From assembly GCF_020422885.1 (NCBI RefSeq), contig NZ_CP084622.1:482001-546000 (forward strand): a DNA stretch of 64,000 bases, given 5' to 3'. How positions within the stretch are numbered: the stretch's first letter is position 1; every line of letters begins with the position of its first letter. Positions 8,052-15,966 of the stretch are shown one piece after another. The position numbers were made by a program, and so were the translations under genes. This DNA is from Mesobacillus sp. S13 (lineage in GTDB: Bacteria; Bacillota; Bacilli; Bacillales; Cytobacillaceae). The notes beneath the pieces were generated by a model. The model was given only the letters and a program-made list of their open reading frames with translations, did no database searches and was not told the origin of the DNA.

Positions 8052-8270
8052 TTGAACCGTGTTTCGAACAGAGTGGATTATTATCTTAAAGACAAATGTC
8101 TCTTAAGTGCCAGCGTAAAGCAGTGGGAGCAATATATCTCTGCCTTGCGGGCCTGCAATACGGTCACGATCAATAAAAAGGAATACATGGTAGATAAAAT
8201 AAATATGGTTCACGATCCTGCAACCATCGTGCTGAAAGTCAATATTCAGCCATTGAAAGTTTATAACTAA
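8052..8270 (+). CDS. Conserved-looking small protein, TTG start
   Basis: 72 residues, soluble and basic. Sequence highlights are VDYYLKDKCLLSASVKQWEQYI and NTVTINKKEYMVDKINMV, given here in fragments (DYYLKDKCLL, ITINKKEYMV-like strand). The TTG at 8052 follows GGGGGTGTAGAG. A compact alpha-beta fold is plausible. I do not recognise the family. A terminator hairpin follows at once, supporting a real short gene. Confidence 0.6.
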   Translation: MNRVSNRVDYYLKDKCLLSASVKQWEQYISALRACNTVTINKKEYMVDKINMVHDPATIVLKVNIQPLKVYN

Positions 8271-8298
8271 GTATCCTTTATGGATGCTTTTATTTTTT
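8270..8298 (+). terminator. Intrinsic terminator
   Basis: AGTATCC (8270-8276) and GGATGCT (8282-8288) pair, with the T-rich tract TTATTTTTT after them. Confidence 0.65.
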
Positions 8299-8330
8299 AA
8301 GGATCTCGAAGATGAAATCTAGGGCACCGC

Positions 8331-8460
8331 AGAACCTGCAGAAGTCCTATAGGACCCGAAAAGAGGAGAAGTCTGGGATTTCGGTAACAAGTTGGAGGAA
8401 CATGTGCCCGAAAAAAGGAGGAGCCGTGGTTTTAGGTAACAAGTTGGAGGAACAACAGAG
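8331..8460. repeat. Degenerate tandem array, two to three units of 52 bp
   Basis: GGTAACAAGTTGGAGGAACA occurs at 8383 and 8435, 52 bp apart. CCCGAAAA occurs at 8355 and 8407, also 52 bp apart. The stretch fills the space between two forward genes. A 60-codon open frame across it is repeat-derived and is not taken as a gene. Confidence 0.65.
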
Positions 8461-8487
8461 CTGTATTTATAAAGAAAAGCCAGAACA

Positions 8488-8517
8488 GCGTTGATCCAGG
8501 AGGATTAGCGTTTTTTT
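8488..8517 (+). terminator. Dispersed GTTGATCC terminator repeat, copy 1
   Basis: GCGTTGATCC, loop AGGA, then GGATTAGCG and seven Ts. The stem uses G-U pairs. The same element recurs at 13637, 38338, 39511, 41226, 62521 and 63043. Confidence 0.7.
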
Positions 8518-8603
8518 GTGGTTGTATGGGTGTGGTGCTGTTGATTTTGTTAAAATATTGGGTAAGGACTTAGATGTTATGAAGTAAAGCGATGGAGGAA
8601 CTG

Positions 8604-8891
8604 ATGGAGACGAAATCAAAAGCAACGAAACCCTTGGTATATAGAATAGGAATGATCTTGATCATAGCATCTTTTATCGTTTGGGTGATGCCTCTTGGAA
8701 TTCCCTTTTTGCCCATTTCAGGAAAAATGAAAGCATTCAGTATCACAAGTGCTCTCGTCATGGCAGAGGTTTTATTCTGGGTCGGTGCTTTAATGGTAGG
8801 GAAAGAAGCAGCGAGAAAAATAAGGACAGCTATTAACCTGAAAAACTGGAAGAAAAGAAGGAATGAAGGCAAGCAAGAGGATGGAGAGTAA
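8604..8891 (+). CDS. Small membrane protein, transporter-suffix-like
   Basis: 95 residues. The ATG at 8604 is preferred over 8592 because GGAGG lies five bases upstream of it. Two membrane helices are visible, YRIGMILIIASFIVWVMPLG and TSALVMAEVLFWVGALMVG, then a strongly basic tail (KKRRNEGKQ). The pattern of an N-terminal 'Y-R-I-G' helix, a 'P-F-L-x-I-S-G' loop and a second 'E-x-L-F-W-x-G-x-x-x-x-G-K-E' helix is what I associate with 'transporter suffix domain' proteins. The role is unknown. It begins a run of three small membrane genes (8604-10030) that may be co-transcribed. Confidence 0.65.
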   Translation: METKSKATKPLVYRIGMILIIASFIVWVMPLGIPFLPISGKMKAFSITSALVMAEVLFWVGALMVGKEAARKIRTAINLKNWKKRRNEGKQEDGE

Positions 8892-8928
8892 GCGGGTTAG
8901 GATTGTTGCAAGGAAGTGAGGAGAAACA

Positions 8929-9783
8929 ATGAATACAAAAAAGGCATTGTATCTTCTGGGTGCGATGGACTTATTGCTTGTCATCATGCATTTTACGGAT
9001 TACTTCTTTTTATTCTTAAAGCCAACGGGATATATCTTTCCATTAATAGTGAATTTTTTGGTGTTAGCAGCAGTCGCATATCGTTCAACGCAACTTAGAA
9101 AAAGGTTGTCGATTGTTGGTATGATCGTCATTTTACCGGCGTTACTTTTCCATAGTTTTATGGTCATGCTATGGGATTATAGCTATACGAAGATTGATTC
9201 TCCATGGAACAAGCAATCTATCATGATTGAATACAGACTTTTCTCATTAGGCGAATCGACTTACCAGTACCATTTTTACAAAACAAGGTTTGGGATAGTG
9301 GGCAAGCTCCTTGATGAACAATCGATCACAATGGTCATACAAGGTACTGAACATCCAGGGCTGGAGGCCGAAGAAATCCTTGGCGTTGACCGAGCTGAGT
9401 GGGTCACCGAAAACACGTTACGTTTTCCTGCCTGGCAGGGGATGAAAGAAGTGCATCTTGGTGGTTCCGAATCAGCCAGGGGTGAGAAAAAGAATATAGA
9501 AGAAACTGAAGAAGAAATTTTAGAGGAGATCGAAGTTTTCATTGAAAAGGTCGAGAATCAAGAAGACGGCCACACAATCTTTGTGAATGGAAACCGGCTG
9601 GTCACACGCTATGATGAAGCAGCAGATGAGAGCTGGATTGAGGTAACGAGTGAAGGAGAACAGGGGCCGATACCGCGGCAACAGTGTACCCGCATCGTAC
9701 CCGATGAAGAGCGAGGTTATTATATGCTGGAGGAATGCACTCATCGATGGGAGTATCCTCTGTTTCCGCTGGAGAACTCGTGA
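8929..9783 (+). CDS. Membrane protein with acidic soluble tail, unknown function
   Basis: 284 residues. Three membrane helices come first (~5-90: KALYLLGAMDLLLVIMHF, FPLIVNFLVLAAVAY and IVGMIVILPALLFHSFMVML). About 190 soluble residues follow, with a very acidic stretch (NIEETEEEILEEIEVFIEKVENQ) that should form a coiled helix. A strand-rich segment (TIFVNGNRLVTRYDEAADESW) and EECTHRWEYPLFPLE close it. No catalytic motif is seen. Start ATG follows GAGGAGAAACA. It lies 37 bases after the preceding gene, in the same direction. Confidence 0.75.
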   Translation: MNTKKALYLLGAMDLLLVIMHFTDYFFLFLKPTGYIFPLIVNFLVLAAVAYRSTQLRKRLSIVGMIVILPALLFHSFMVMLWDYSYTKIDSPWNKQSIMIEYRLFSLGESTYQYHFYKTRFGIVGKLLDEQSITMVIQGTEHPGLEAEEILGVDRAEWVTENTLRFPAWQGMKEVHLGGSESARGEKKNIEETEEEILEEIEVFIEKVENQEDGHTIFVNGNRLVTRYDEAADESWIEVTSEGEQGPIPRQQCTRIVPDEERGYYMLEECTHRWEYPLFPLENS

Positions 9784-9832
9784 TGTTAAGCCTATAAAGA
9801 AGGTAGGTAGATTTTAAAGGGAGTGGATCTTA

Positions 9833-10030
9833 TTGTTTGTTGGTCGAATATTATATTTATTGGGGATGTCATTCGTTTTCTTTAGTATCGTTGTACTCAT
9901 TATGTCTCTTTTTTCAAATGGCGGCGGAGATCTAGTCATTCCATTATTCGCTTTGCTAAATGGTTTGATTGCCATGGGTGTAGGAGATATTGTGATAGAT
10001 GTGAATCATCGACAAAGAGTGAAAAGATGA
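9833..10030 (+). CDS. Small membrane protein, TTG start
   Basis: 65 residues with two helices (ILYLLGMSFVFFSIVVLIMSL and VIPLFALLNGLIAMGVGDIVI, in fragments) joined by a glycine-rich FSNGGGDL loop. A basic tail (HRQRVKR) should stay in the cytoplasm. The TTG start at 9833 follows AAAGGGAGTGG. Function is unknown. It is the last gene before a bidirectional terminator. Confidence 0.6.
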   Translation: MFVGRILYLLGMSFVFFSIVVLIMSLFSNGGGDLVIPLFALLNGLIAMGVGDIVIDVNHRQRVKR

Positions 10031-10075
10031 AGTAAATGGGGACACAGGATCGGTTTTGGAGTTTCAAGAAACGGT

Positions 10076-10099
10076 AGGGACGGGCGAACCGTCCCTTTA
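10076..10099. terminator. Bidirectional terminator, GGGACGG family
   Basis: AGGGACGG (10076-10083) and CCGTCCCT (10089-10096) close a 5-base loop. It separates the converging genes at 10030 and 10097 and overlaps the stop region of the reverse one. Confidence 0.7.
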
Positions 10100-10321
10100 C
10101 GCTTGTCTCCACTTGTTTTGGAAAAACAGGACATTTCCAATGATGAAAAAGAGGATGGATGCGAGAATGAAGACTTCCTCGTTTCCAGTCTTTCCAATAA
10201 AGTAGAATATGATAAAAGATACGAGTGCAGTCACGATCAAGCTGAATTTGGGCTTTGTTTTTACATTAAAGACAGCCCATAGAGCTGTGATAGCTGCGAT
10301 GAAAAACAGAATCCAAGCCAA
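10097..10321 (-). CDS. Small membrane protein, TTG start
   Basis: 74 residues with three short hydrophobic helices (AWILFFIAAITALWAVF, FSLIVTALVSFIIFYFIG and FILASILFFIIGNVLFF) and basic turns (NVKTKPK, QNKWRQA). The TTG at 10321 follows AGAGGTGATATC. No family is recognised. It stands alone and converges with the preceding small membrane gene. Confidence 0.6.
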   Translation of the reverse strand: MAWILFFIAAITALWAVFNVKTKPKFSLIVTALVSFIIFYFIGKTGNEEVFILASILFFIIGNVLFFQNKWRQA

Positions 10322-10464
10322 GATATCACCTCTTATGGTTTGATATTTATTATTGTACCATATATTAACAGTAAATTCAGTTCACCCTCAGCAGGGAACA
10401 AACCGGGCGAAGTGCTCATAGTATAACTAGGTGAAATGTGACCTGCCTGGAGGGAAGAAGTATT

Positions 10465-10710
10465 ATGATGCCTAATGGAATGTATTCACAAGGAGCGCAA
10501 AATGGGCCAATGAACGTGGTTGTCGTTGAACCGTATGTCTATGCTGCACTTCGCAGTCTTATTGGAAAAAGAGTCGTCCTGGATACAAAGCGCGGATCTG
10601 TCAGTGGAATCGTGAGGGATGCCAAGCCCGACCATGTGGTGGTCCAGGAGCATGATTCCACCTTTTTTGTCCGAATACGTGAAATTGTCTGGATCATGCC
10701 AGAGAATTAA
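10465..10710 (+). CDS. yuzF: YuzF family (DUF2642) protein
   Basis: 81 residues. ATG at 10465 follows GGAGGGAAGAAG. The N-terminus is polar and M/N/G/Q-rich (PNGMYSQGAQNGP). It leads into VVVVEPYVYAALRSLIGKRV and ends DAKPDHVVVQEHDSTFFVRI and REIVWIMPEN. The 'PYVY..L..L.G..V...T.RGSV.G...D.KPDH.V' pattern and the IVW-x-MP ending match my memory of Bacillus YuzF, an Sm/Hfq-like small beta-barrel domain also used in spore coat proteins. A spore-related role is plausible but not shown here. A terminator follows directly. Confidence 0.85.
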   Translation: MMPNGMYSQGAQNGPMNVVVVEPYVYAALRSLIGKRVVLDTKRGSVSGIVRDAKPDHVVVQEHDSTFFVRIREIVWIMPEN

Positions 10711-10713
10711 AGG

Positions 10714-10749
10714 GAAGCAAGGGGAATAACGTCCCTTTGCTTCTTTTCG
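10714..10749 (+). terminator. Intrinsic terminator
   Basis: GAAGCAAGGG and CCCTTTGCTTC pair (one bulged base) and TTTTC follows. The GAAGCAAAGGG stem type recurs at 36619 and 56078. Confidence 0.75.
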
Positions 10750-10831
10750 TTTGTGGATTCTTGTCTATACAGAAAGATCTCAAGGTGAATAGAATAATGA
10801 GAGTGTCTTCATGCAAGGAGGTTAGACAAGA

Positions 10832-11083
10832 ATGAAGCCAGCAAAAACCAACCAGACCTACTCAAACAGGGTGCTGCGAGCCGAGTTTGATGACGACTGG
10901 AAGACCACTGTGACGAGAAGCGGCTATGTGAAATATACAGCCTTGAAAAATAAAGCAAGAGTAGACTTGATTCTTTCTGATGGTTCAACCAGGATTGTGT
11001 TATTCCCTAAGAATGGATATGTACTGGTCGGCAGCGGGGGAACAAGCCACTTCAGTAAGCCGCATATTACGATTATTCCTTAG
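10832..11083 (+). CDS. Small conserved-looking protein, unknown function
   Basis: 83 residues, soluble, start ATG after CAAGGAGGTTAGACAAGA. It reads as a beta-rich domain: RVLRAEFDDDWKTTVTRSG, YVKYTALKNKARVDLILSDG, STRIVLFPKNGYVLVGSGG (fragments). A high isoelectric point and alternating strands suggest a nucleic-acid or surface-binding barrel. That is only an impression and no family is recognised. The strong ribosome site and an exceptionally good terminator support a real gene. Confidence 0.7.
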   Translation: MKPAKTNQTYSNRVLRAEFDDDWKTTVTRSGYVKYTALKNKARVDLILSDGSTRIVLFPKNGYVLVGSGGTSHFSKPHITIIP

Positions 11084-11115
11084 GTTTTATTTGTAGCCTT
11101 TTTTAAGACGTAAAA

Positions 11116-11164
11116 CGCACCTGCGATTGCTAGATGGAGCCAGCAATCGCAGGTGCGATTTTTT
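11116..11164 (+). terminator. Very strong intrinsic terminator
   Basis: A perfect 16-bp stem (CGCACCTGCGATTGCT at 11116-11131, AGCAATCGCAGGTGCG at 11142-11157), a 10-base loop and ATTTTTTA. It can also end the reverse-strand gene finishing at 11222. Confidence 0.9.
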
Positions 11165-11221
11165 ATATTCATAATGAGTGTGGAGTTGGATCCAGTTGCT
11201 CAAATTTTCATAGTGTCGAAA

Positions 11222-11944
11222 TCAGTGCTTCCGAAACAGTCTGAAAATGATCACGACCAAAATGACACCGGACAGGACATAAGAAGTGGTGCTGACTGTC
11301 GGGTAGGAGGCGGCGTTTTTTACACCAATTCCGATAAAGGCCCAGATGAATACGAGCGGATAGATACGGTCGTCATGTTTATGTTGAAAATAAATGGCCA
11401 AGGTTGTGGCAACCACGAGCATGATCAGGGTCCAGGCTACATCCGAAAGACCGAATCCATTCCAGCCGATATCCTTCAAGTAATAGCTGATATTGGCGAT
11501 AGTGGCGACGCTGATCCAGCCGAGGTAAACAGAGAAGGGAAGGAGATCCCACGCAGAATGCTTTTCATTTTTGATGACATCGTAAAGCCTGATGAGAGTC
11601 AGCAGCAATCCGATCATCACGAAAACCGTCAGCAGGAAAAACTCGTAGTGCCATAAGAGGATCCAGGCGATATTAAGGGCGGAGCTCAGCAGATAAAGTG
11701 GAGTGGCCTTTTCGTAAACCGGCAAATCCCTTCTGGAAGCAGGGAACTGCCTGATTGTCCAGATGAACAATAAGATGTAAATCAATCCCCAGATGCCAAA
11801 AACATATCCCGCTGGAGTGAACAGCACATCCAGCTTATCCGAAATTTCCCCGGTCGTCTGCCCGTTGATCGGAAGAATATTCGCAAGCGCATTGACCAGT
11901 ACCACTAGCACCGTGGCAATCAGATTCAAGATAAAACGTCCCAT
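11222..11944 (-). CDS. TspO/MBR-related tryptophan-rich membrane protein
   Basis: About 240 residues with seven or so membrane helices. Signature pieces are TPAGYVFGIWGLIYILLF (the TspO 'P-x-x-x-F-G-x-x-W' helix), ALNIAWILLWHYEF (helix with the conserved N-x-x-W), LLPFSVYLGWISVATIANI and NGFGLSDVAWTLIMLV. TspO proper has about 160 residues and five helices. This longer form is the 'tryptophan-rich sensory protein' type of Firmicutes. Ligands for the long form are unproven. I chose ATG 11944 over 11962 because GGGG sits six bases before it. Confidence 0.85.
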   Translation of the reverse strand: MGRFILNLIATVLVVLVNALANILPINGQTTGEISDKLDVLFTPAGYVFGIWGLIYILLFIWTIRQFPASRRDLPVYEKATPLYLLSSALNIAWILLWHYEFFLLTVFVMIGLLLTLIRLYDVIKNEKHSAWDLLPFSVYLGWISVATIANISYYLKDIGWNGFGLSDVAWTLIMLVVATTLAIYFQHKHDDRIYPLVFIWAFIGIGVKNAASYPTVSTTSYVLSGVILVVIIFRLFRKH

Positions 11945-12137
11945 TTCATCCCCAGCCTTCATTTTAGTAGTTTGTTTATATTATTCCACTTAAGACAAGT
12001 GCATAACTACATTTAGCCTTTTGGGCAGGGGATAAACATTTGGGTGTGTTTGAGGTAGGGGTTTTTAACGAAAGTTAATTTTTAAATCTTCTTAAGGATA
12101 GATGGAAGTCAAGAGTGACGCGGTCTCGCTCCTTTTC

Positions 12138-12153
12138 AATCAAACGTTTGATT
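12138..12153. promoter_or_regulatory. Perfect 16-bp palindrome, operator-like
   Basis: AATCAAACGTTTGATT, an even palindrome centred on CG, lies about 130 bp upstream of the SDR gene. The same core recurs at 37958-37977. CG-centred palindromes are typical of LacI-family and some TetR-family operators. The rest of the 11945-12269 gap shows nothing else I can name. Confidence 0.5.
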
Positions 12154-12269
12154 AAGAAATCTTATTTACCAATCACGCTCAGTCCATAACTTTTTTCAGC
12201 AATGTATTCTGGCTAGCGAGATGATAAGATATGATAAAGAGTGTAATCCTTTTTACATAGGAGGTTCTT

Positions 12270-13226
12270 ATGGACGATAAAATCGTGGTCATTACAGGAG
12301 CTAACTCTGGTATTGGCAAGGCGGCGGCTATCAAGTTTGCAAGTGAGGGGTACACCGTCGTAATGGCTTGCCGCAACCTTGAGAAGGGCAAGAGTGCAAA
12401 ACAGGAAATAATAGAATCATCTAAGAATCCACATGTCGACCTGCTGCAGCTAGATATCTCTTCATTTAAATCCATCCGTCAATTTTCCACAATGTTTAAA
12501 GATAAATATCCTAAACTAGACATTCTGATTCACAATGCAGCCTATTTAAATCATGGAGAGAAACAATACTTGCTTAGCCGGGACGGGATCGAGCTTTCTT
12601 TTGCCACGAATACAGTCGGCCCGTTCCTGCTCACCAGGCAATTGATTGGTATGCTTGAAAAATCGGAAGATGCACGGGTCCTTCACTCCTGCACGACGAA
12701 TATCAGGCATTTTTTCGATCCGAAAAGGAAGATTGAGTTCGATAATCTTCAGGGAGAGTTCAAGGACGAAAGACCATACAGCACGTATAAATTTTACGGC
12801 GATACTAAAATGGCGTTGTTGCTGCTGACTTTTAAAATGGCTGAAGAATTGAGGGGCCAGGGAATCAGCGTCAATGCCGTGCAAATTCCAGCTATTAAAC
12901 TTTCAAAAGAAACCATAAATAAATTACAGTCTGGCTGGAGATTTGCGGCCAGGATCCAGAATGTATTCAGCGCACCTCGTGAAACGATGGCCGACACTTA
13001 TTACTACATATGCACATCCGATGAGTTCAAGACTGTGACAGGCAAGCTGATCAATGATAAAAGAAAGGTGATGGAGTCCTCACATTATTCTGCAGGACTT
13101 ACACAGGATATCAAGCAGCTGATGGACCAAAATGTTTACCCGAAATACGCAGATGACCAGGAGAATATCGAGAGAGTCTGGGATCTGTGTGTCAGCCTGA
13201 CGAGAGATCCTGTAAGCTTGTCGTAG
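12270..13226 (+). CDS. SDR family NAD(P)-dependent oxidoreductase
   Basis: 318 residues of classical short-chain dehydrogenase with a C-terminal extension, as in retinol-dehydrogenase or WWOX-type SDRs. The nucleotide site is TGANSGIGKAAA (about 9-20), VMACRNLEKG suggests NADP preference (basic residue after the second strand), and LDISSF is the adenine-ring Asp. ILIHNAAYL is the NAG-type motif. Catalytic residues are Ser in VLHSCTT and Tyr/Lys in FYGDTK. The last ~60 residues are unusual for an SDR and lack a known motif. Start ATG follows AGGAGGTTCTT. The substrate is unknown. The palindrome at 12138 may control it. Confidence 0.88.
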   Translation: MDDKIVVITGANSGIGKAAAIKFASEGYTVVMACRNLEKGKSAKQEIIESSKNPHVDLLQLDISSFKSIRQFSTMFKDKYPKLDILIHNAAYLNHGEKQYLLSRDGIELSFATNTVGPFLLTRQLIGMLEKSEDARVLHSCTTNIRHFFDPKRKIEFDNLQGEFKDERPYSTYKFYGDTKMALLLLTFKMAEELRGQGISVNAVQIPAIKLSKETINKLQSGWRFAARIQNVFSAPRETMADTYYYICTSDEFKTVTGKLINDKRKVMESSHYSAGLTQDIKQLMDQNVYPKYADDQENIERVWDLCVSLTRDPVSLS

Positions 13227-13324
13227 GGCAGCATCTCTGCTTCATCCAATTAAAATGAAACCTTTTCAGAAAAAGTGCGTACCATTAGATAGGGTCCCAA
13301 CGCTGATTCCTGGGGAGGCAGGTA

Positions 13325-13630
13325 ATGGTTACAACGATTTTTTTTACAGTGGTTATGTTGATTCCGATCTATGGCTTGTTGATTTGGACATATTATTGTC
13401 CTGAAGAAAGCATCTTGTTCGGCAGTCGCTGGATGTATAGAGAGGAGCCGGAGATATCGAGGAAAGCCATTAGGTATACTCGGTTCATAGCGATGACTTC
13501 GATGATTGCCATACCTTTTGCAGTCGCAAGTATCATCCTTGAAATCTATGTTCTTAGATTAGTATTAGTTGTGATTCCGATTTTGATGATATTTGGAGCT
13601 CTTAAAATATTCACTGATGATAAAGATTAG
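13325..13630 (+). CDS. Small multipass membrane protein, unknown function
   Basis: 101 residues with three helices: TTIFFTVVMLIPIYGLLIW (N-terminal), FIAMTSMIAIPFAVASIIL, and LRLVLVVIPILMIFGALKIF. A charged loop (FGSRWMYREEPEISRKAIR) lies between the first two. The start ATG follows GGGGAGGCAGGTA. I do not recognise it. Its 3' end runs straight into a GTTGATCC-type terminator. Confidence 0.65.
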   Translation: MVTTIFFTVVMLIPIYGLLIWTYYCPEESILFGSRWMYREEPEISRKAIRYTRFIAMTSMIAIPFAVASIILEIYVLRLVLVVIPILMIFGALKIFTDDKD

Positions 13631-13636
13631 TTGAAC

Positions 13637-13668
13637 GGCGTGATCCAGGAGGATTATCGCCGTTTTTG
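13637..13668 (+). terminator. Dispersed GTTGATCC terminator repeat, copy 2
   Basis: GGCGTGATCC, loop AGGA, GGATTATCGCC, then GTTTTTG. It sits seven bases after the stop codon at 13630. Confidence 0.75.
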
Positions 13669-13724
13669 TTGTATTTAAGAGGGAGCGCCGTCCCCACCAA
13701 CTGGATAGTTGAGAAACAGGGTAC

Positions 13725-14082
13725 GGTACCCTTATGCGAGTGATTTCATCTCTATAAGGGTACGGATCAAGCCGAACGGTACCCTTATGCGAGTGGTTTC
13801 ATCTCTATAAGGGTACGGATCAAGCCGAACGGGACCCTTATGCGAGTGATTTCATTTCTATAAGGGTACGGAACGAAGCGAACGGTACCCTTATGCAAGT
13901 GATTTCCCCTCTATAAGGGTACGGACCAAGCCGAACGGTACCCTTATGCAAGTGATTTCATCTCTATAAGGGTACGGAACGAGATGAACGGTACCCTTAT
14001 GCAAGTGGTTTCACCTCTATAAGGGTACGGAACGAAACGAACGGTACCCTTATGCAAGTGATTTCCCCTCTATAAGGGTACC
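13725..14082. repeat. Tandem hairpin array 2, seven units of exactly 53 bp
   Basis: Units begin GG(T/G)ACCCTTATG at 13725, 13778, 13831, 13884, 13937, 13990 and 14043, always 53 bp apart. Arms ATAAGGGTAC and GTACCCTTAT face each other across both a ~15-base loop and an 18-base spacer (GTGATTTCATCTC type). Substitutions are scattered and no unit has an indel. The same arm sequence forms array 4 at 25321. It fills the space between two forward genes, 45 bp before the start of the next. Confidence 0.93.
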
Positions 14083-14126
14083 GATTGGCTACGATAAGAC
14101 TAAGTACGAAAGACAAGGTGGATAAT

Positions 14127-14618
14127 ATGGAAGGTACTATTAACATTGAATCAATATGTGCAGATGATTGGGAAGAAGTGAGGGCTATCTACCTTGAAGG
14201 GATTGCTACCGGACATGCAACTTTCCAAAAGGAAGCTCCTTCATGGGAAGAATGGGATCTTGGCCATAATGCGGAGTGTCGGATTATTGCGCGATTAGAT
14301 GGAGCTGTTGTGGGATGGGCTGCGGTAAGTCCGGTATCCAGCAGGAGTGTGTACGCAGGTGTTGGGGAAGTGAGTGTGTATGTTAGCCAAAATTATAATG
14401 GAAAAGGGATGGGCAGCCTACTGTTAAGGTCATTGATCGAAAAAAGTGAGCAGAGTGGGTTTTGGACTTTGCAGTCTAGTATATTCCCTGAAAACATAGG
14501 CAGTCTTAAATTACATATAAACCATGGTTTTCGCGAGGTAGGGCGGCGGGAGCGTATTGGCAAAATGGATGGTGTATGGCGGGATACAATTTTACTGGAA
14601 AGAAGGAAACTCTCTTAA
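14127..14618 (+). CDS. GNAT acetyltransferase, phosphinothricin-acetyltransferase type
   Basis: 163 residues. I chose ATG 14127, with AAGGTGG upstream. The earlier in-frame start lies inside array-derived sequence. Family signatures of the PAT/BAR/YwnH branch are IYLEGIATGHATFQKEAPSW, GAVVGWAAVSPVSSRSVYAG (shown in fragments), GVGEVSVYVSQNYNGKGMGS (acetyl-CoA loop NGKGMGS) and SIFPENIGSLKLHINHGFRE. The branch acetylates primary amines such as phosphinothricin, methionine sulfoximine or related metabolites, and the actual substrate is unknown. It is a single-gene unit, possibly transcribed through array 2. Confidence 0.9.
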   Translation: MEGTINIESICADDWEEVRAIYLEGIATGHATFQKEAPSWEEWDLGHNAECRIIARLDGAVVGWAAVSPVSSRSVYAGVGEVSVYVSQNYNGKGMGSLLLRSLIEKSEQSGFWTLQSSIFPENIGSLKLHINHGFREVGRRERIGKMDGVWRDTILLERRKLS

Positions 14619-14714
14619 AAATATTACATTCTGATAACATTTCCTTACAATTTCCCTATTCATTCAGGTAATATGGTAGTATGACGGACATGTTGGGTGA
14701 AAGGGGAGTTATTG

Positions 14715-15413
14715 ATGATGAAACGTATTTTAACAGGTATGATCTTATTGAGCATTGCAGTTCTTGTGCTTGGCGCATGCAGCAATGATAGCTCAAAAGA
14801 GAATACTGAGAAAAAAAATAAAGAAGATGTGGTTGCGACAGTAGATGGACAAGGCATTTCAAAGCAACAATACGAGAAAGAGCTTGAGGCTACAAAAGCA
14901 ACTTACGAACAGCAGGGCATGCCGGTTGATCAAATGGATGACAAGCAGAAAGAAGAACTTGAAAAATCGGTTCTTGACCAAATGATCAATGCAGAGCTGC
15001 TTCTCCAGACAGCAGAGAAGGATGGCATCTCGATTGAAGATAAAGAAATCGATGCAGAACTGGAAAAAATCAAAGGCAACTTCGAAGACGAAAAAAAGTT
15101 TGAAGAAGCATTGAAAAAGAATGAAATGACAGAAAAAGAACTAAAGAACCAGCTTAAAAAGCAAATGACCGTCAACAAATACCTGGACAGCAAGATTGGC
15201 AAGGTAGAAGTAACAGACAAAGAAATCCAGGCCAGATATGACCAATATAAAGAGTTAGCAAAAGCCCAAGAGCAAGAGCCTGAAGAATTAGAGAAAATCA
15301 AACCACAGCTCGAGCAGCAGGTTATCTCTGAAAAAGAAAATGCGAAAATCAGCAAGCTGGTAGAAGATCTTCGCAAAGAGAATGAAGACAAGATTAAGAT
15401 CACTAAGGCGTAA
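14715..15413 (+). CDS. SurA N-terminal domain lipoprotein (chaperone-like)
   Basis: 232 residues. ATG 14715 follows GAAAGGGGAG. The signal peptide ends in LVLGAC (lipobox). A glutamate/lysine-rich helical domain follows: VVATVDGQGISKQQYEKELE (SurA/PrsA N-terminal strand-helix), QMINAELLLQTAEKDGISI (the conserved 'L-I-x-x-x-L-L-x-x-x-A' helix), and DKEIQARYDQYKEL. The parvulin PPIase domain found in full-length PrsA (about 290 residues) is absent, so it should act as a holdase-type chaperone at the membrane surface and not as an isomerase. Rotamase activity is not expected. It is a single gene ended by a clear hairpin. Confidence 0.85.
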   Translation: MMKRILTGMILLSIAVLVLGACSNDSSKENTEKKNKEDVVATVDGQGISKQQYEKELEATKATYEQQGMPVDQMDDKQKEELEKSVLDQMINAELLLQTAEKDGISIEDKEIDAELEKIKGNFEDEKKFEEALKKNEMTEKELKNQLKKQMTVNKYLDSKIGKVEVTDKEIQARYDQYKELAKAQEQEPEELEKIKPQLEQQVISEKENAKISKLVEDLRKENEDKIKITKA

Positions 15414-15443
15414 AGACACTTCTCAAGTTGAATAAAGAAAGGG

Positions 15444-15470
15444 GGATAGACTTCTGTCTATCCTCTTTTT
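15444..15470 (+). terminator. Intrinsic terminator
   Basis: GGATAGAC (15444-15451) and GTCTATCC (15456-15463) form a perfect 8-bp stem with a 4-base loop, then TCTTTTTT. Confidence 0.9.
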
Positions 15471-15675
15471 TCGTTTAAATGAAAAGGGCTTATATATTGA
15501 ATTGAATTCATATCAGGGAGTCTAATGGTTCCAGTGATCAGTGTTGGTATAAAGGAGAAGGAGTTCTTTATTTTAGTAGGAATCTTTTCTGCCTTTGCAG
15601 AATAGTTCTTTTATACACTATGATTAGCGCACATTTTGCAATGGAAAAGTTAGTAATAGGAGAGGGAGTTGAAAA

Positions 15676-15834
15676 ATGGGAAAAAGAGAAATCTTTACGT
15701 TATCAGCTTTAACATTTTCTATGGGTGTTATTTTGGGTTTCTTCATTTCACCAGTTAAGAATGGGCTTGGTAATAACTCTGGTAATAACATAAAAAACTA
15801 CTATTATAAAGAGCCTTCAACGGATGGGGAATGA
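15676..15834 (+). CDS. Small single-span membrane protein
   Basis: 52 residues: MGKREIFTLSALTFSMGVIL, then GFFISPVKNGLGNNSGNNI and a tail KNYYYKEPSTDGE. One membrane helix (~7-25) and an N/G-rich outside or cytoplasmic tail. The start resembles YtxH-like membrane anchors ('GVILGFFISPVKNG'), but the Lys/Ala coiled coil of YtxH is missing. GGAGAGGGAG precedes the ATG by about six bases, and a hairpin follows the stop. Confidence 0.5.
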   Translation: MGKREIFTLSALTFSMGVILGFFISPVKNGLGNNSGNNIKNYYYKEPSTDGE

Positions 15835-15843
15835 ATTTTATGG

Positions 15844-15870
15844 GGGACATGGGGAGGGTTCTCATGTCCC
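15844..15870. terminator. GGGACATG hairpin, dispersed family
   Basis: GGGACATG (15844-15851) and CATGTCCC (15863-15870) are exact complements around an 11-base loop GGGAGGGTTCT. No T tract follows, so its action as a terminator is uncertain. Confidence 0.45.
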
Positions 15871-15966
15871 GGAAATGGTTGCAAAATAATAAGGCAAACT
15901 CTCAGATGGTGCCGTATTTGTGATTCGTTTTTCTGATTAAGGCTAGCCCTGAAGGAATGATCACAC

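Noticed and set aside
8312-8494. 60-codon forward frame
   Set aside because: It lies wholly in the 52-bp repeat, has no ribosome site and a composition unlike protein.
11153-11656. 167-codon forward frame opposite the TspO-like gene
   Set aside because: It is the antisense of a well-supported membrane protein gene, with no ribosome site.
12138-12153. Catabolite-response (cre) site
   Set aside because: It is a perfect AT-rich palindrome and does not match the asymmetric WTGNAANCGNWNNCWW cre pattern well enough.
13725-14082. CRISPR array
   Set aside because: All 53 bases of each unit are conserved, there are no unique spacers, and no cas genes are near. The same holds for the arrays at 3890, 16293 and 25321.
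14930-15403. 157-codon reverse frame rich in Ser and Phe
   Set aside because: It is the antisense of the glutamate/lysine-rich SurA-N gene; such frames arise from that composition.
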